Shown: positions 1 through 6,079, counted from the stretch's first letter. The stretch is 6,393 bases of DNA from Clostridiales bacterium (GCA_004557655.1 SFGJ01000051.1:1-6393); one strand, 5' to 3'. The notes: generated from the sequence alone by a model not told the origin. Numbers and translations are program-made.

Positions 1-133
1 TATGGTAATGATAGTAAGGCTTAAGAAGGTAAAACGTGATAGCTTAAAATAAATTCAAGTTTGTCGGGTAAATAGCAAACCCAGCCGAGCCAGTCAACGA
101 TAAAATGAACGCCGCTTCGCGCCGTCGTTGACA

Positions 134-193
134 GCCCCGCCCGTCTTTGCTGGTAGGCAATCAAGGGGCGACAGCAAGGAGTACTGCCGCCCC
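134..193 (+). promoter_or_regulatory. Structured leader before the sigma-factor gene, with competing hairpins
   Basis: The segment upstream of the sigma-like gene can fold in alternative ways. GGGGCGACAG at 165-174 pairs with CTGCCGCCCC at 184-193 in a 10-bp stem with one mismatch and a 9-base loop. The same GGGGC can instead pair with GCCCC at 134-138. A separate 8-bp inverted repeat, GTCAACGA (93-100) with TCGTTGAC (125-132), lies just upstream. There is no T-run after the 165-193 hairpin, so it is not a classical intrinsic terminator. A switch of the attenuation or mRNA-folding kind controlling the downstream gene is inference only. I see no convincing gene in 1-222. Confidence 0.3.
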
Positions 194-222
194 GCACTAT
201 TATTCAGAGAGGGGGAATTTCC

Positions 223-645
223 ATGACCGAAGATGAAGCCTACAAGGTGCATATCCAGTACACATTCAATGCCTTTTGCAAGGTAGTCATTCGTCACGCA
301 GCCATAGATAAAATCTTGAAGCTGCGCCGGAGGTGGGAACGGGAAGTTTCCCTTGATTATCTGATGAGTGAAAAGTTTGTCCAGCTTGCCGAGCCGGAGT
401 AGCTTGAAGAATATCTTTTTACCGCCTGCGGCCAGACCGCCGTTCTGTATCATGCGGAGCTTGCCGCCGCCCTTGCCCTTTTGCCGGAGCAGACGCAGGA
501 AGAAATTTTTCGTTACTATTTCCTGCGCCAGCCGCAGCGAGTGATCGGCGTACATATTGGCCGGACACGCAGCACAGCGGGGCGGCATATCCGGCTTGCC
601 TTGCAGCGGTTAAGGCGGCTCATGGAGGGAAATGACTATGAGTAA
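223..645 (+). pseudogene. Sigma-70-family small sigma factor, interrupted by an in-frame TAG
   Basis: A 140-codon frame runs from ATG 223, with a purine-rich ribosome site (GAGAGGGGG, 207-215), to TAA 643-645, but codon 60 (400-402) is TAG. The product resembles the small sigma-70-like regulators found in Tn916/Tn1549-type elements of Firmicutes. The N-terminal part (1-59) has the region-2-like start with the phrase YTFNAFCK. The C-terminal part (61-140) has a region-4 helix-turn-helix (about 87-135) with the phrase RTRSTAGRHI. These factors are thought to act on element promoters with core RNA polymerase. Both halves stay in one frame and look otherwise intact, so a recent CAG-to-TAG change, suppression or sequencing error are all possible. 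No ATG soon after the TAG allows easy restart; the next in-frame one is at 622. The end overlaps the next gene by 8 bases. Confidence 0.75.
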
Positions 646-835
646 ACTTCTCCCCTATGAAACAATCGTCAAAGCCCATGAGGGCGACCCGGACGCAATC
701 GACACCATTCTTTCCCACTATGCCGGATATATCCGCTACTGTTCCAAAGTACACGGGAAAGTCAACGCCGAAGTTGAGGAACATATAAAGCAACAGCTCA
801 TTGCCGCCCTGTTCAAATTTCGCTTTGACCGATAA
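638..835 (+). CDS. Small helix-turn-helix (HTH_16-like) regulatory protein
   Basis: This 65-residue protein begins MSKLLPYETIVKAHEGDPDA and matches my memory of the short HTH_16 (PF12645-like) proteins that follow the sigma factor in Firmicute conjugative elements. In that family the helices at about 6-32 are the recognisable part, and the C-terminal helix (about 44-62) is charged. ATG 638 is chosen over ATG 632 because GGAGGG (624-629) lies 8 bases before it but only 2 before 632. The start overlaps the end of the sigma-like frame, which suggests translational coupling to it; the amber codon upstream could therefore lower its expression. A regulatory role with the sigma factor is inferred. 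The DNA target is not known. Confidence 0.75.
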   Translation: MSKLLPYETIVKAHEGDPDAIDTILSHYAGYIRYCSKVHGKVNAEVEEHIKQQLIAALFKFRFDR

Positions 836-848
836 ACAAAGAACAAAC

Positions 849-882
849 ACTGGCTGTCATTAGCGGTTTCACTCCAGCCAGT
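849..882 (+). other. Inverted repeat after the HTH gene
   Basis: ACTGGCTG (849-856) and CAGCCAGT (875-882) form a perfect 8-bp stem around an 18-base loop, 14 bases past the HTH stop codon. Only a short TTAC follows, so it is a poor intrinsic terminator. It could be a weak terminator, an mRNA-end stabiliser or a protein-binding site. It marks the change from GC-rich backbone to AT-rich DNA. Confidence 0.35.
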
Positions 883-919
883 TTACAATTCATCTATTCC
901 TAAAGGAAGCAGGTCATAG

Positions 920-925
920 TATAAT
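920..925 (+). promoter_or_regulatory. Possible -10 element for the membrane miniprotein gene
   Basis: TATAAT at 920-925 is a perfect -10 consensus, 42 bases upstream of ATG 967, in AT-rich DNA. The hexamer at the matching -35 distance (897-902, TTCCTA) is poor. If used, transcription would start near 932 and give a leader of about 35 bases carrying the GGGGAG ribosome site (951-956). Confidence 0.4.
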
Positions 926-966
926 AGAACCAACGACAAATATACTTTTAGGGGAGATATAGCAAT

Positions 967-1158
967 ATGAAAAGTAATAAATACTTAACTATTGGCTTAT
1001 TAACAGGATTTATTGTCGGTGGTTGCATAGGTGTGTTGGCATGGGCGTTTTTGCAAAATCTTTTTGCTATTTCTATTTGTGCAGGTATCGGAATGTTGAT
1101 TGGAATTGTTATAGGTACATTGATTGATTATGAAAAAAATAATCATCAAGAGAAATAG
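967..1158 (+). CDS. Two-span glycine-rich membrane miniprotein, function unknown
   Basis: This 63-residue protein has a short basic N-terminus (MKSNKY), a hydrophobic span at about 7-30, a second at about 33-53, and a charged tail (DYEKNNHQEK). Both spans carry small-residue spacing (GLLTG, GGCIG, GIGMLIGIVIG) of the glycine-zipper sort that favours tight helix packing. I do not recognise the family. Toxin, immunity, phage-exclusion or transport-accessory roles are all open. The start has GGGGAG (951-956) 10 bases upstream. The gene is AT-rich with A/T-ending codons, unlike the GC-rich neighbours, and sits between its own -10 sequence and a strong terminator. It therefore looks like an acquired cargo unit. 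It ends in TAG, so TAG works as a stop here. Confidence 0.65.
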   Translation: MKSNKYLTIGLLTGFIVGGCIGVLAWAFLQNLFAISICAGIGMLIGIVIGTLIDYEKNNHQEK

Positions 1159-1272
1159 AAAAAATGCACAATGCCTTAAAGGGAAAACAGGAATTTATTG
1201 TGCTATCCATCATCGGGCCAACCTGACCTGAACTTTCAAAACTGAATATCCACCGCCCATCGGCGGCCAGCG

Positions 1273-1313
1273 AAAGCAGTAAGTCTGAAAAAGATTTGCT
1301 GCTTTTTTCTTTA
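1273..1313 (+). terminator. Strong intrinsic terminator of the AT-rich unit
   Basis: Bases 1273-1286 pair with 1292-1305 along 14 consecutive positions, including two G-T wobbles, around a 5-base GAAAA loop. The outer arm is AAAGCAG with CTGCTTT. A run of six T (1303-1308, the first three in the stem) then CTTT follows at once. This is a textbook Rho-independent shape on the + strand. On the minus strand the stem is not followed by a T-run. It would end transcripts from the miniprotein gene and insulate the candidate oriT region downstream. Confidence 0.8.
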
Positions 1314-1759
1314 TCCGTTTGGCAAAATCGCAAAGTCATCCGTAGTAGGTAGGTGAAGCCGGAAACAAAAAATTTTCTGCGGCGGTAGCCAAATCTGCAT
1401 TTTCTGTATTTCTAAGGCAAAGGAAAATTTGAGAAAATTCCCGGCAAGCGGGTAGCTGGCGGCCTTTGAAATGTATCTTTAGCGGAAAGAAAGAACTGCG
1501 GGTAAAAATCGCCCCACGCCGTAAGATTTTTGCAGAAATCCGGCCAAAACAGGCGGCAGCTATACGAGTAGTAAGTGCAAGGGGAAATCTACGGCTTACT
1601 TAGAGCAAGTTTCTACCACGGTGCCAAAATCCGCAATTCTGCGGTTTTGCCCCTCGCGGGAAACTTGTTGGGGAGTGCCTTCCCCAAACCGGAAATGCCC
1701 CGAAAATAGCTAACAGACCAGCCCATTTTTTGTGATAAGTGAAAGGAGGTTTACAGCCC
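1314..1759 (+). other. oriT: Gene-free region before mobC with multiple inverted repeats: candidate oriT
   Basis: I see no supported gene here. Four inverted repeats are visible. AAAAATC (1504-1510) pairs with GATTTTT (1525-1531). AGTAAG (1570-1575) pairs with CTTACT (1595-1600). CAAAA+CCGCA (1625-1635, one bulged base) pairs with TGCGGTTTTG (1640-1649) around a 4-base loop. TTGGGGA (1668-1674) pairs with TCCCCAA (1681-1687) around GTGCCT. The phrase GTAAGTGC (1571-1578) matches part of the nick-region core of RSF1010-like origins. A transfer origin directly upstream of mobC and relaxase is the common arrangement, so this is the best place for it. The exact nick site is not established by sequence alone. 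Confidence 0.5.
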
Positions 1760-2158
1760 ATGCCGAAGCGATACAACACCCCCCACCGCAGCCATGTTGT
1801 GAAAACCCGGCTGACCGATGAAGAATACGCCGACTTCACAGAACGGCTTGCGCCCTATGGTATCAGTCAGTCCGAATTTCTCCGGCAGGCCATCCGGCGC
1901 ACTACCATACGCCCCGTACTCCATGTGTCGTCAGTCAATGACGAGCTGCTCTCCGCTGTCGGGAAGCTCACAGCCGAGTACGGCAGGATTGGCGGCAATC
2001 TCAACCAGATTGCCCGCACCCTCAACGAGTGGCATAGCCCCTACCCGGCTATGGCAAAGGAATTGCGGGAAGCGGCCGCCGACCTTGCCGCCCTCAAGTA
2101 TGAAGTCCTAAAGAAAGTAGGTGACGCCGTTGGCAACACTCAAGCATTTAGGCTCTAA
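1760..2158 (+). CDS. mobC: MobC-family relaxosome accessory protein
   Basis: This 132-residue protein belongs, by recognition, to the MobC family (PF05713-like), DNA-binding accessory factors that help a relaxase open oriT. The N-terminal part (about 17-50) has a ribbon-helix-helix pattern, with a strand VVKTRLTDEEYADF followed by YGISQSEFLRQAI. The C-terminal part holds the MobC signature IGGNLNQIARTLN (about 84-96) and a final helix. An in-frame GTG at 1739 is possible, but ATG 1760 has AAAGGAGG (1742-1749) upstream with a 10-base gap, and that sequence would be coding if 1739 were used. Its end overlaps the relaxase start by up to 38 bases, so the two are probably translated together. It probably binds the inverted repeats just upstream. 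Confidence 0.88.
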   Translation: MPKRYNTPHRSHVVKTRLTDEEYADFTERLAPYGISQSEFLRQAIRRTTIRPVLHVSSVNDELLSAVGKLTAEYGRIGGNLNQIARTLNEWHSPYPAMAKELREAAADLAALKYEVLKKVGDAVGNTQAFRL

Positions 2159-3797
2159 GAACGCCGACTACGGAGCCGCCGAACAATACCTGCTCTTTGA
2201 GCATGACGAATTTACTATGAAGCCCGTCCTTGATGAAAACGGCAGGCTTATCCCCCGTGAGGATTATCGCTTGTCCACGCTGAACTGCGGCGGCGAGGAT
2301 TTTGCCGTTGCGTGTATGCGCTCCAATCTCCGCTATGAGAAAAATCAGCGGCGGGAGGATGTGAAAAGCCACCACTATATCATCAGCTTTGACCCACGGG
2401 ACGGGCCGGACAACGGCCTGACCGTAGACCGGGCGCAGGCGTTGGGGGAGCAATTCTGTAAAGAGCATTTCCCCGGCCATCAGGCCCTTGTCTGCACCCA
2501 CCCGGACGGGCATAACCACAGCGGCAACATCCATGTGCATATCGTCATTAACAGCCTGCGGATAGAGGAAGTGCCGTTCCTGCCCTACATGGACAGGCCA
2601 GCGGACACGAAAGCCGGGTGCAAGCACCGCTGCACCGACGCAGCCCTACGCTACTTCAAGTCCGAGGTCATGGAGATGTGCCACCGGGAAGGACTTTACC
2701 AAATCGACCTCTTGAACGGCAGCAAGAACCGTGTCACAGACCGGGAATATTGGGCGCAGAAAAAGGGACAGGCCGCACTGGACAAGCAGAACGCCCCCAT
2801 GATTGCAGGCGGTATCACGCCCCGGCAGACCAAGTTTGAAACGAACAAGGAGAAGCTGCGGCAGACCCTACGGAAAGCCCTTGCCACCGCTGCCAGCTTT
2901 GACGAGTTTTCCTCTCTGCTGTTGCGGGAGGGTGTGACCGTCAAGGAGAGCCGGGGGCGGCTGTCCTACCTCACGCCAGACAGGACGAAGCCTATCACCG
3001 CCCGGAAGCTGGGCGGCGACTTTGACCGCACCGCCGTCCTTGCCGTTTTGGAGCAGAACGCCCAGAGGGGCGTAACGGTTCGCTACACCCCGCAGCACCA
3101 AGCCGCCAGAGCCGCCGAACAGACCGCAGCCATACCCGAATACCTACACGCCGGGAAAGGCCGCTTACAGGGCGAAAAGACAGGGAAAATCGACCCCAGA
3201 CAGGACAGTGTGCAGCGGCTTGTGGACATTGAGCAGAAGATGGCCGAGGGCAAGGGCAAAGGCTATGAACGATGGGCGAAGATACACAATCTGAAACAGG
3301 CCGCCAAGACCCTGACCATCTACCAACAGTACGGCTTTTCTTCCCCGGAACAGCTTGAAGCCGCCGTTGCTACCGCCTATCAGGAAATGCGCCAGACCAG
3401 CGGCGAACTGAAAGCACTGGAAACGAAGCTGCAAGGGAAAAGGGAGTTGCGGCAACAGGTACTTGCCTATGCCAAGACCAAGCCCATCCGCGAGGGGCTG
3501 AAAGCGCAGAAATCCGAGAAAGCCCGCGCCGCATACCGCCAGGCAAACGAGAGCGATTTTATCATAGCCGAAGCCGCCGCCCGGTATTTCAAGGCACAGG
3601 GGCTTACCAAGCTGCCCGGCCGAAAAGCGTTGCAGGCCGAGATCGAGCAGCTTATCTCCGAGAAAGACGGCCTGTACAACACCTATCACGAACAGAAGCA
3701 GCGGTTCAGGGAGTTGCAGACCGTCAAGCGGAACATCGACCAGATTTTGCGCCGGGAAGAGCCGCACCGCAGAAAGGAGCAGAGCCATGAACGATAA
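2121..3797 (+). CDS. MOBP-type relaxase / mobilization nuclease
   Basis: This 558-residue protein has the relaxase fold (PF03432-like). It nicks one strand at oriT, stays bound through a tyrosine and leads that strand into the recipient. Motif I is near the N-terminus (SKNADYGAAEQYL), where Y23 or Y17 would be the catalytic tyrosine. Motif II is VKSHHYIISF (81-90). Motif III is HPDGHNHSGNIHVH (127-140), with metal-binding His131/133 and His138/140. Residues 220-330 continue the clostridial relaxase type (PITARKLG), and about 380-555 is charged and helical, probably coiled coil. The start is GTG 2121 or, nine bases later, TTG 2130 (MATLKHLGSKN). The TTG fits the family N-terminus and has AGGTGA (2119-2124) upstream. 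It overlaps mobC and the next gene. Confidence 0.92.
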   Translation: MTPLATLKHLGSKNADYGAAEQYLLFEHDEFTMKPVLDENGRLIPREDYRLSTLNCGGEDFAVACMRSNLRYEKNQRREDVKSHHYIISFDPRDGPDNGLTVDRAQALGEQFCKEHFPGHQALVCTHPDGHNHSGNIHVHIVINSLRIEEVPFLPYMDRPADTKAGCKHRCTDAALRYFKSEVMEMCHREGLYQIDLLNGSKNRVTDREYWAQKKGQAALDKQNAPMIAGGITPRQTKFETNKEKLRQTLRKALATAASFDEFSSLLLREGVTVKESRGRLSYLTPDRTKPITARKLGGDFDRTAVLAVLEQNAQRGVTVRYTPQHQAARAAEQTAAIPEYLHAGKGRLQGEKTGKIDPRQDSVQRLVDIEQKMAEGKGKGYERWAKIHNLKQAAKTLTIYQQYGFSSPEQLEAAVATAYQEMRQTSGELKALETKLQGKRELRQQVLAYAKTKPIREGLKAQKSEKARAAYRQANESDFIIAEAAARYFKAQGLTKLPGRKALQAEIEQLISEKDGLYNTYHEQKQRFRELQTVKRNIDQILRREEPHRRKEQSHER

Positions 3798-4173
3798 GCC
3801 GTCCCGCATGGACTACCGCCAGCACCAGGCAGCCCGCCGCCTTGTGCATGAGTGCTGTAACTACGACGAGGGGAACTGCCTGCTGTTAGACGACGGGGAG
3901 CCTTGCGTGTGCGTCCAGAGCATTTCCTATTCCCTCATGTGCCGCTGGTTCCGTGTGGCTGTCCTGCCCCTTGACGGGGAGCTGGCCGCAGCCCTCTTGT
4001 ACCGGGGGAGCCGGAAACGCTGCGCGGTCTGCGGGGCGGCCTTTGTCCCCAAATCCAACCGGGGGAAATACTGCCCCGGCTGCGCCGGGTGCATGAAGAA
4101 ACGCAAAGCCGCCGAGAGAAAGCGGAAACAAAGGCAGAAATGTCACGCTTTAGAGCCTTTCAAACCCGCATAA
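3787..4173 (+). CDS. Cysteine-rich VLP-domain protein
   Basis: This 128-residue protein matches the Cys-rich VLP family (PF14194-like), named for a conserved V-L-P phrase, here AVLPLDGEL (58-66). It has cysteines at 23, 24, 31, 40, 42 and 52 in the N-terminal half. A zinc-ribbon-like pair of knuckles (C79-x2-C82, C96-x2-C99, then C102) follows, and a very basic tail (about 104-118, KKRKAAERKRKQRQK). These features suggest a metal-bound, nucleic-acid-binding protein, but the family has no firm function. GGAG (3776-3779) sits 7 bases before ATG 3787, and the first 11 bases overlap the relaxase end, so it is coupled to mobilization. A relaxosome accessory or local regulator role is inference. 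Confidence 0.85.
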   Translation: MNDKPSRMDYRQHQAARRLVHECCNYDEGNCLLLDDGEPCVCVQSISYSLMCRWFRVAVLPLDGELAAALLYRGSRKRCAVCGAAFVPKSNRGKYCPGCAGCMKKRKAAERKRKQRQKCHALEPFKPA

Positions 4174-4187
4174 ATCAAGGCTTTTTT
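4152..4187 (+). terminator. Possible intrinsic terminator at the end of the mobilization operon
   Basis: AGAGCCTT (4152-4159) can pair with AAGGCTTT (4177-4184), including one G-T pair, around a 17-base loop. The T-run 4182-4187 follows, its first three bases in the stem. The stem starts inside the end of the Cys-rich VLP gene. The loop is long, so efficiency is uncertain. It would separate mobilization from replication transcripts. Confidence 0.45.
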
Positions 4188-4245
4188 CGTGGGTGTCAAA
4201 GGGTATGCGATACATTTATCCTTTCCCCCCGGAAATGCCGTCCTA

Positions 4246-5040
4246 ATGCGTGACAAAGCCCAAAAACGACACAACACAGAGGGAGGTGATACTATCGCTG
4301 ATTATATCAGGGCAGACACCACGCTGCCCGCCTATCTTCCATACCCCCGTTTCCTGCTGAAAATGGAGATTTCACAGACCGCCAAGCTGCTGTATGCGCT
4401 TTTATTAGACCGCTCCACCCTGTCACAGAAGAACGGCTGGCAGGACGGCGAGGGCAGGATATTCATTGTCTACCCCGTTGCGGAGATAGCGGAAATGCTG
4501 GACAAGGGTTGTACCGCCATCAAGGGAGCCTTGAAAGAACTGGACGCAGCCGGGCTTTTAGAACGGGAACGGCGGGGCTTCTCCGCACCCAATCGGCTTT
4601 ATGTGAAAGTGCCGCCTGTCCCAGTGGTACGGTTTTCCGACCAACTGATGGCCGGAAAAGCGACCCTCATACAGTCGGAAAAGCGACCTTATGACGGTCG
4701 GAAAACCGACCCTATGATGGTCGGAAAACCGACCCCTAACAAAACTAATATAAACAACTTAATAGAGAACCAAACAATGAGAGCGAGTGGGGAGCCGCCC
4801 ACAGCTTATGGCCGATATGAGAATATTTTTCTGTCAAAGGACGAATATGACGAGTTACAGGCAGAATACCCGGACAGGCTGGAACGGCTGATTGAGGAAA
4901 TGAGCCATTACCTTGCCGCCAGCGGGAAAGCCTACCAGAATTATGCCGCCGCCTTGCACAGATGGGCGGCCAATGACAAAAAGGGAGCCGTAAAACAGGG
5001 CATCCCCGACTATACCTGTATGGAGGGAGAAAGCTTATGA
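4246..5040 (+). CDS. repA: RepA_N-family replication initiator
   Basis: This is a RepA_N-type initiator (PF06970-like), the protein class that starts theta replication of many Firmicute plasmids. With ATG 4246 it has 264 residues. The N-terminal winged-helix domain (about 17-120) has the family phrases ADYIRAD, LPAYLPYPRFLL, LLLDRSTLSQKNGW and IFIVYPVAEIAEML. A linker (about 129-163) is encoded by 23-bp DNA repeats. The C-terminal domain (about 188-264) has YENIFLS and a tail QGIPDYT. The start is uncertain. An in-frame GTG lies at 4189, ATG 4246 has only a weak site, and the best ribosome site (4281-4290) points at ATC 4294, where relatives as I recall begin MADYIRAD. Its stop overlaps the next ATG by 4 bases. 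Confidence 0.9.
   Translation: MRDKAQKRHNTEGGDTIADYIRADTTLPAYLPYPRFLLKMEISQTAKLLYALLLDRSTLSQKNGWQDGEGRIFIVYPVAEIAEMLDKGCTAIKGALKELDAAGLLERERRGFSAPNRLYVKVPPVPVVRFSDQLMAGKATLIQSEKRPYDGRKTDPMMVGKPTPNKTNINNLIENQTMRASGEPPTAYGRYENIFLSKDEYDELQAEYPDRLERLIEEMSHYLAASGKAYQNYAAALHRWAANDKKGAVKQGIPDYTCMEGESL
4281..4296 (+). promoter_or_regulatory. Strong Shine-Dalgarno facing an ATC codon in repA
   Basis: GGGAGGTGAT (4281-4290) is nearly a full complement of the 16S rRNA 3' end. It sits 7 bases (from GG at 4286) before ATC 4294, the codon where the conserved RepA_N N-terminus begins. No ATG, GTG or TTG lies in frame at that distance. Either ATC is a rare start codon, or a former ATG has mutated and translation now starts upstream at ATG 4246 or GTG 4189. 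Confidence 0.6.
4630..4734 (+). repeat. oriV: Five 23-bp-period iterons inside repA (candidate replication origin)
   Basis: A 13-base core recurs at 4630, 4653, 4676, 4699 and 4722, exactly 23 bases apart. The cores are CGGTTTTCCGACC, CGGAAAAGCGACC twice, then CGGAAAACCGACC twice. The last two are preceded by GGT, making the palindrome GGTCGG-AAAA-CCGACC. The first has TTTT in place of AAAA, as if reversed. Because 23 is not a multiple of three, the repeats are translated in different frames, so the repetition must be conserved as DNA. Origins within the rep gene, with iterons in its central part, are known for RepA_N plasmids. This is therefore very probably the RepA binding site. Confidence 0.85.
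4735..4785 (+). other. AT-rich stretch beside the iterons, candidate DNA-unwinding element
   Basis: Directly after the last iteron the otherwise GC-rich repA gene becomes A/T-dominated (for example AAAACTAATATAAACAACTT at 4740-4759), coding for an Asn-rich linker NKTNINNLIENQ. An AT-rich segment next to iterons is the usual place of first strand opening in iteron origins. The role is inferred from position and composition. Confidence 0.5.
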
Positions 5041-5876
5041 CAAGTGAAATCAAAGATATTTTGGAGAACATGACAACCGCCGCCCCGGAGATGGAGGACT
5101 ATATCGGCGAGGACGGACTGCTTTACTGCGGAAAGTGCCATACGCCGAAAGAAGCCTACTTCCCGGAGGGTAAGGAGCTGTTTGGCCGTGACCGCCACCC
5201 GGCAGAGTGCGACTGCCAGAGAGCCGCCCGTGAGCAGCGGCAGGCCGCCGAGGAACACCGCCGCCATGTGGAAGCCGTGGAAAATCTGAAACAGAGGGCT
5301 TTTGCCGACTCAGCCATGCAGCAATGGACATTCGAGAACGACAACGGCAGAAACCCGCAGACCGGGATTGCCCGGCGGTATGCGGAGCATTGGGAAGAAA
5401 TGCAGGCCGAAAACATCGGCTGCCTGTTCTGGGGGAACGTCGGCAACGGGAAAAGCTACCTTGCGGGCTGTATCGCAAACGCCCTCATGGAGAAAGAAGT
5501 CCCCGTATATATGACGAACTTCGCCGTTATCCTGGGCGACCTCTCTCCCGGCTTTACAGGCCGGAATGAGTATATTTCCCGCCTTTGCCGCTATCCGCTG
5601 CTTATCATTGACGACTTCGGCATGGAGCGTGGCACCGACTATGGACTGGAACAGGTATTCCATGTGATTGATACCCGATACCGCAGCAACAAGCCGCTGA
5701 TCGCCACCACCAACCGCCCGCTGGACGAGTTGAAAAAGCCGACAGACACGGCCCATTCCCGGATTTATGACCGACTGCTGTCCATGTGCGTCCCGATACG
5801 CTTTACTGGCGTCAACTTCCGGCAGGAAACCGCAAAGCGGAAAATGGAAACCATGAAGAAACTGCTGGCTGAATGA
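5037..5876 (+). CDS. DnaC-like AAA+ ATPase, probable helicase loader
   Basis: This 279-residue protein is a DnaC/DnaI/IstB-type AAA+ ATPase that would load replicative helicase at the element's origin. The N-terminal part has a Cys4 zinc site (C31-x2-C34, C58-x-C60) and a charged helix (60-90). The ATPase domain has Walker A GNVGNGKS (133-140), Walker B LLIIDDFG (188-195), sensor-1-like ATTNRP (223-228) and an arginine-finger region SRIYDRL (241-247). All key residues are present. Its ATG shares four bases with the repA stop (ATGA), so the two are translationally coupled, which supports a joint role in replication. IstB-like transposition helpers share the fold, but no IstA-type transposase is near. 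Confidence 0.9.
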   Translation: MTSEIKDILENMTTAAPEMEDYIGEDGLLYCGKCHTPKEAYFPEGKELFGRDRHPAECDCQRAAREQRQAAEEHRRHVEAVENLKQRAFADSAMQQWTFENDNGRNPQTGIARRYAEHWEEMQAENIGCLFWGNVGNGKSYLAGCIANALMEKEVPVYMTNFAVILGDLSPGFTGRNEYISRLCRYPLLIIDDFGMERGTDYGLEQVFHVIDTRYRSNKPLIATTNRPLDELKKPTDTAHSRIYDRLLSMCVPIRFTGVNFRQETAKRKMETMKKLLAE

Positions 5877-5890
5877 AAGGAGTATTGCCT

Positions 5891-6079
5891 ATGGAGAATA
5901 TCAAGCAGCACGACCACCGTACCACCCGCCGCCCCGACTGCGTGACGGAAATCCGCATGGGGAATACCGTTCTTGTCGTGTCCGGCTTTTTCAAGAAAGA
6001 CACCACCAGCACCGCCGCCGACAAGATGGCGAGGGTACTGGAAGCGGAAGCCGCTGCTACACAAAAAAAGGCGATTTGA
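5891..6079 (+). CDS. tnpW: TnpW-like small transposon protein
   Basis: This 62-residue protein resembles TnpW (PF14202-like), named from Tn4451 of Clostridium perfringens. The core is TEIRMGNTVLVVSGFFKKD (about 19-37), followed by a region typical of the family, TSTAADKMARVLEAE (about 39-53). ATG 5891 is chosen over ATG 5873 because AAAGGAG (5876-5882) lies 8 bases before it and would be coding otherwise. It begins 14 bases after the DnaC-like gene and precedes the recombinase, its usual place. Its function is unknown; a helper or regulator of recombination or replication is possible. Confidence 0.85.
   Translation: MENIKQHDHRTTRRPDCVTEIRMGNTVLVVSGFFKKDTTSTAADKMARVLEAEAAATQKKAI

Noticed and set aside
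2..52. Short frame from position 2 to TAA 52, possibly the tail of an upstream gene
   Set aside because: Only 16 codons are visible and no family is recognised; the true start, if any, lies outside the window.
400..402. TAG as a reassigned sense codon in this genome
   Set aside because: TAG ends the gene at 1156-1158 and no other gene in the window has internal TAG.
94..588. Minus-strand open frame of 164 codons opposite the sigma-like gene
   Set aside because: It has no recognisable domain and covers a clear sigma-like frame on the + strand; it is a GC-driven shadow.
1818..2111. Alternative + strand frame of 97 codons inside mobC
   Set aside because: It lies wholly within mobC in another frame, with low-complexity Ser/Pro content and no recognisable family.
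3165..3809. Minus-strand frame of 214 codons opposite the relaxase C-terminus
   Set aside because: Leu/Gly/Phe-rich shadow of a Lys/Gln/Glu-rich coiled-coil region; the + strand gene is clear.
4630..4734. Possible CRISPR array
   Set aside because: The repeat unit is a continuous 23-bp period inside a coding gene, with short related intervals rather than unique spacers; iterons explain it.
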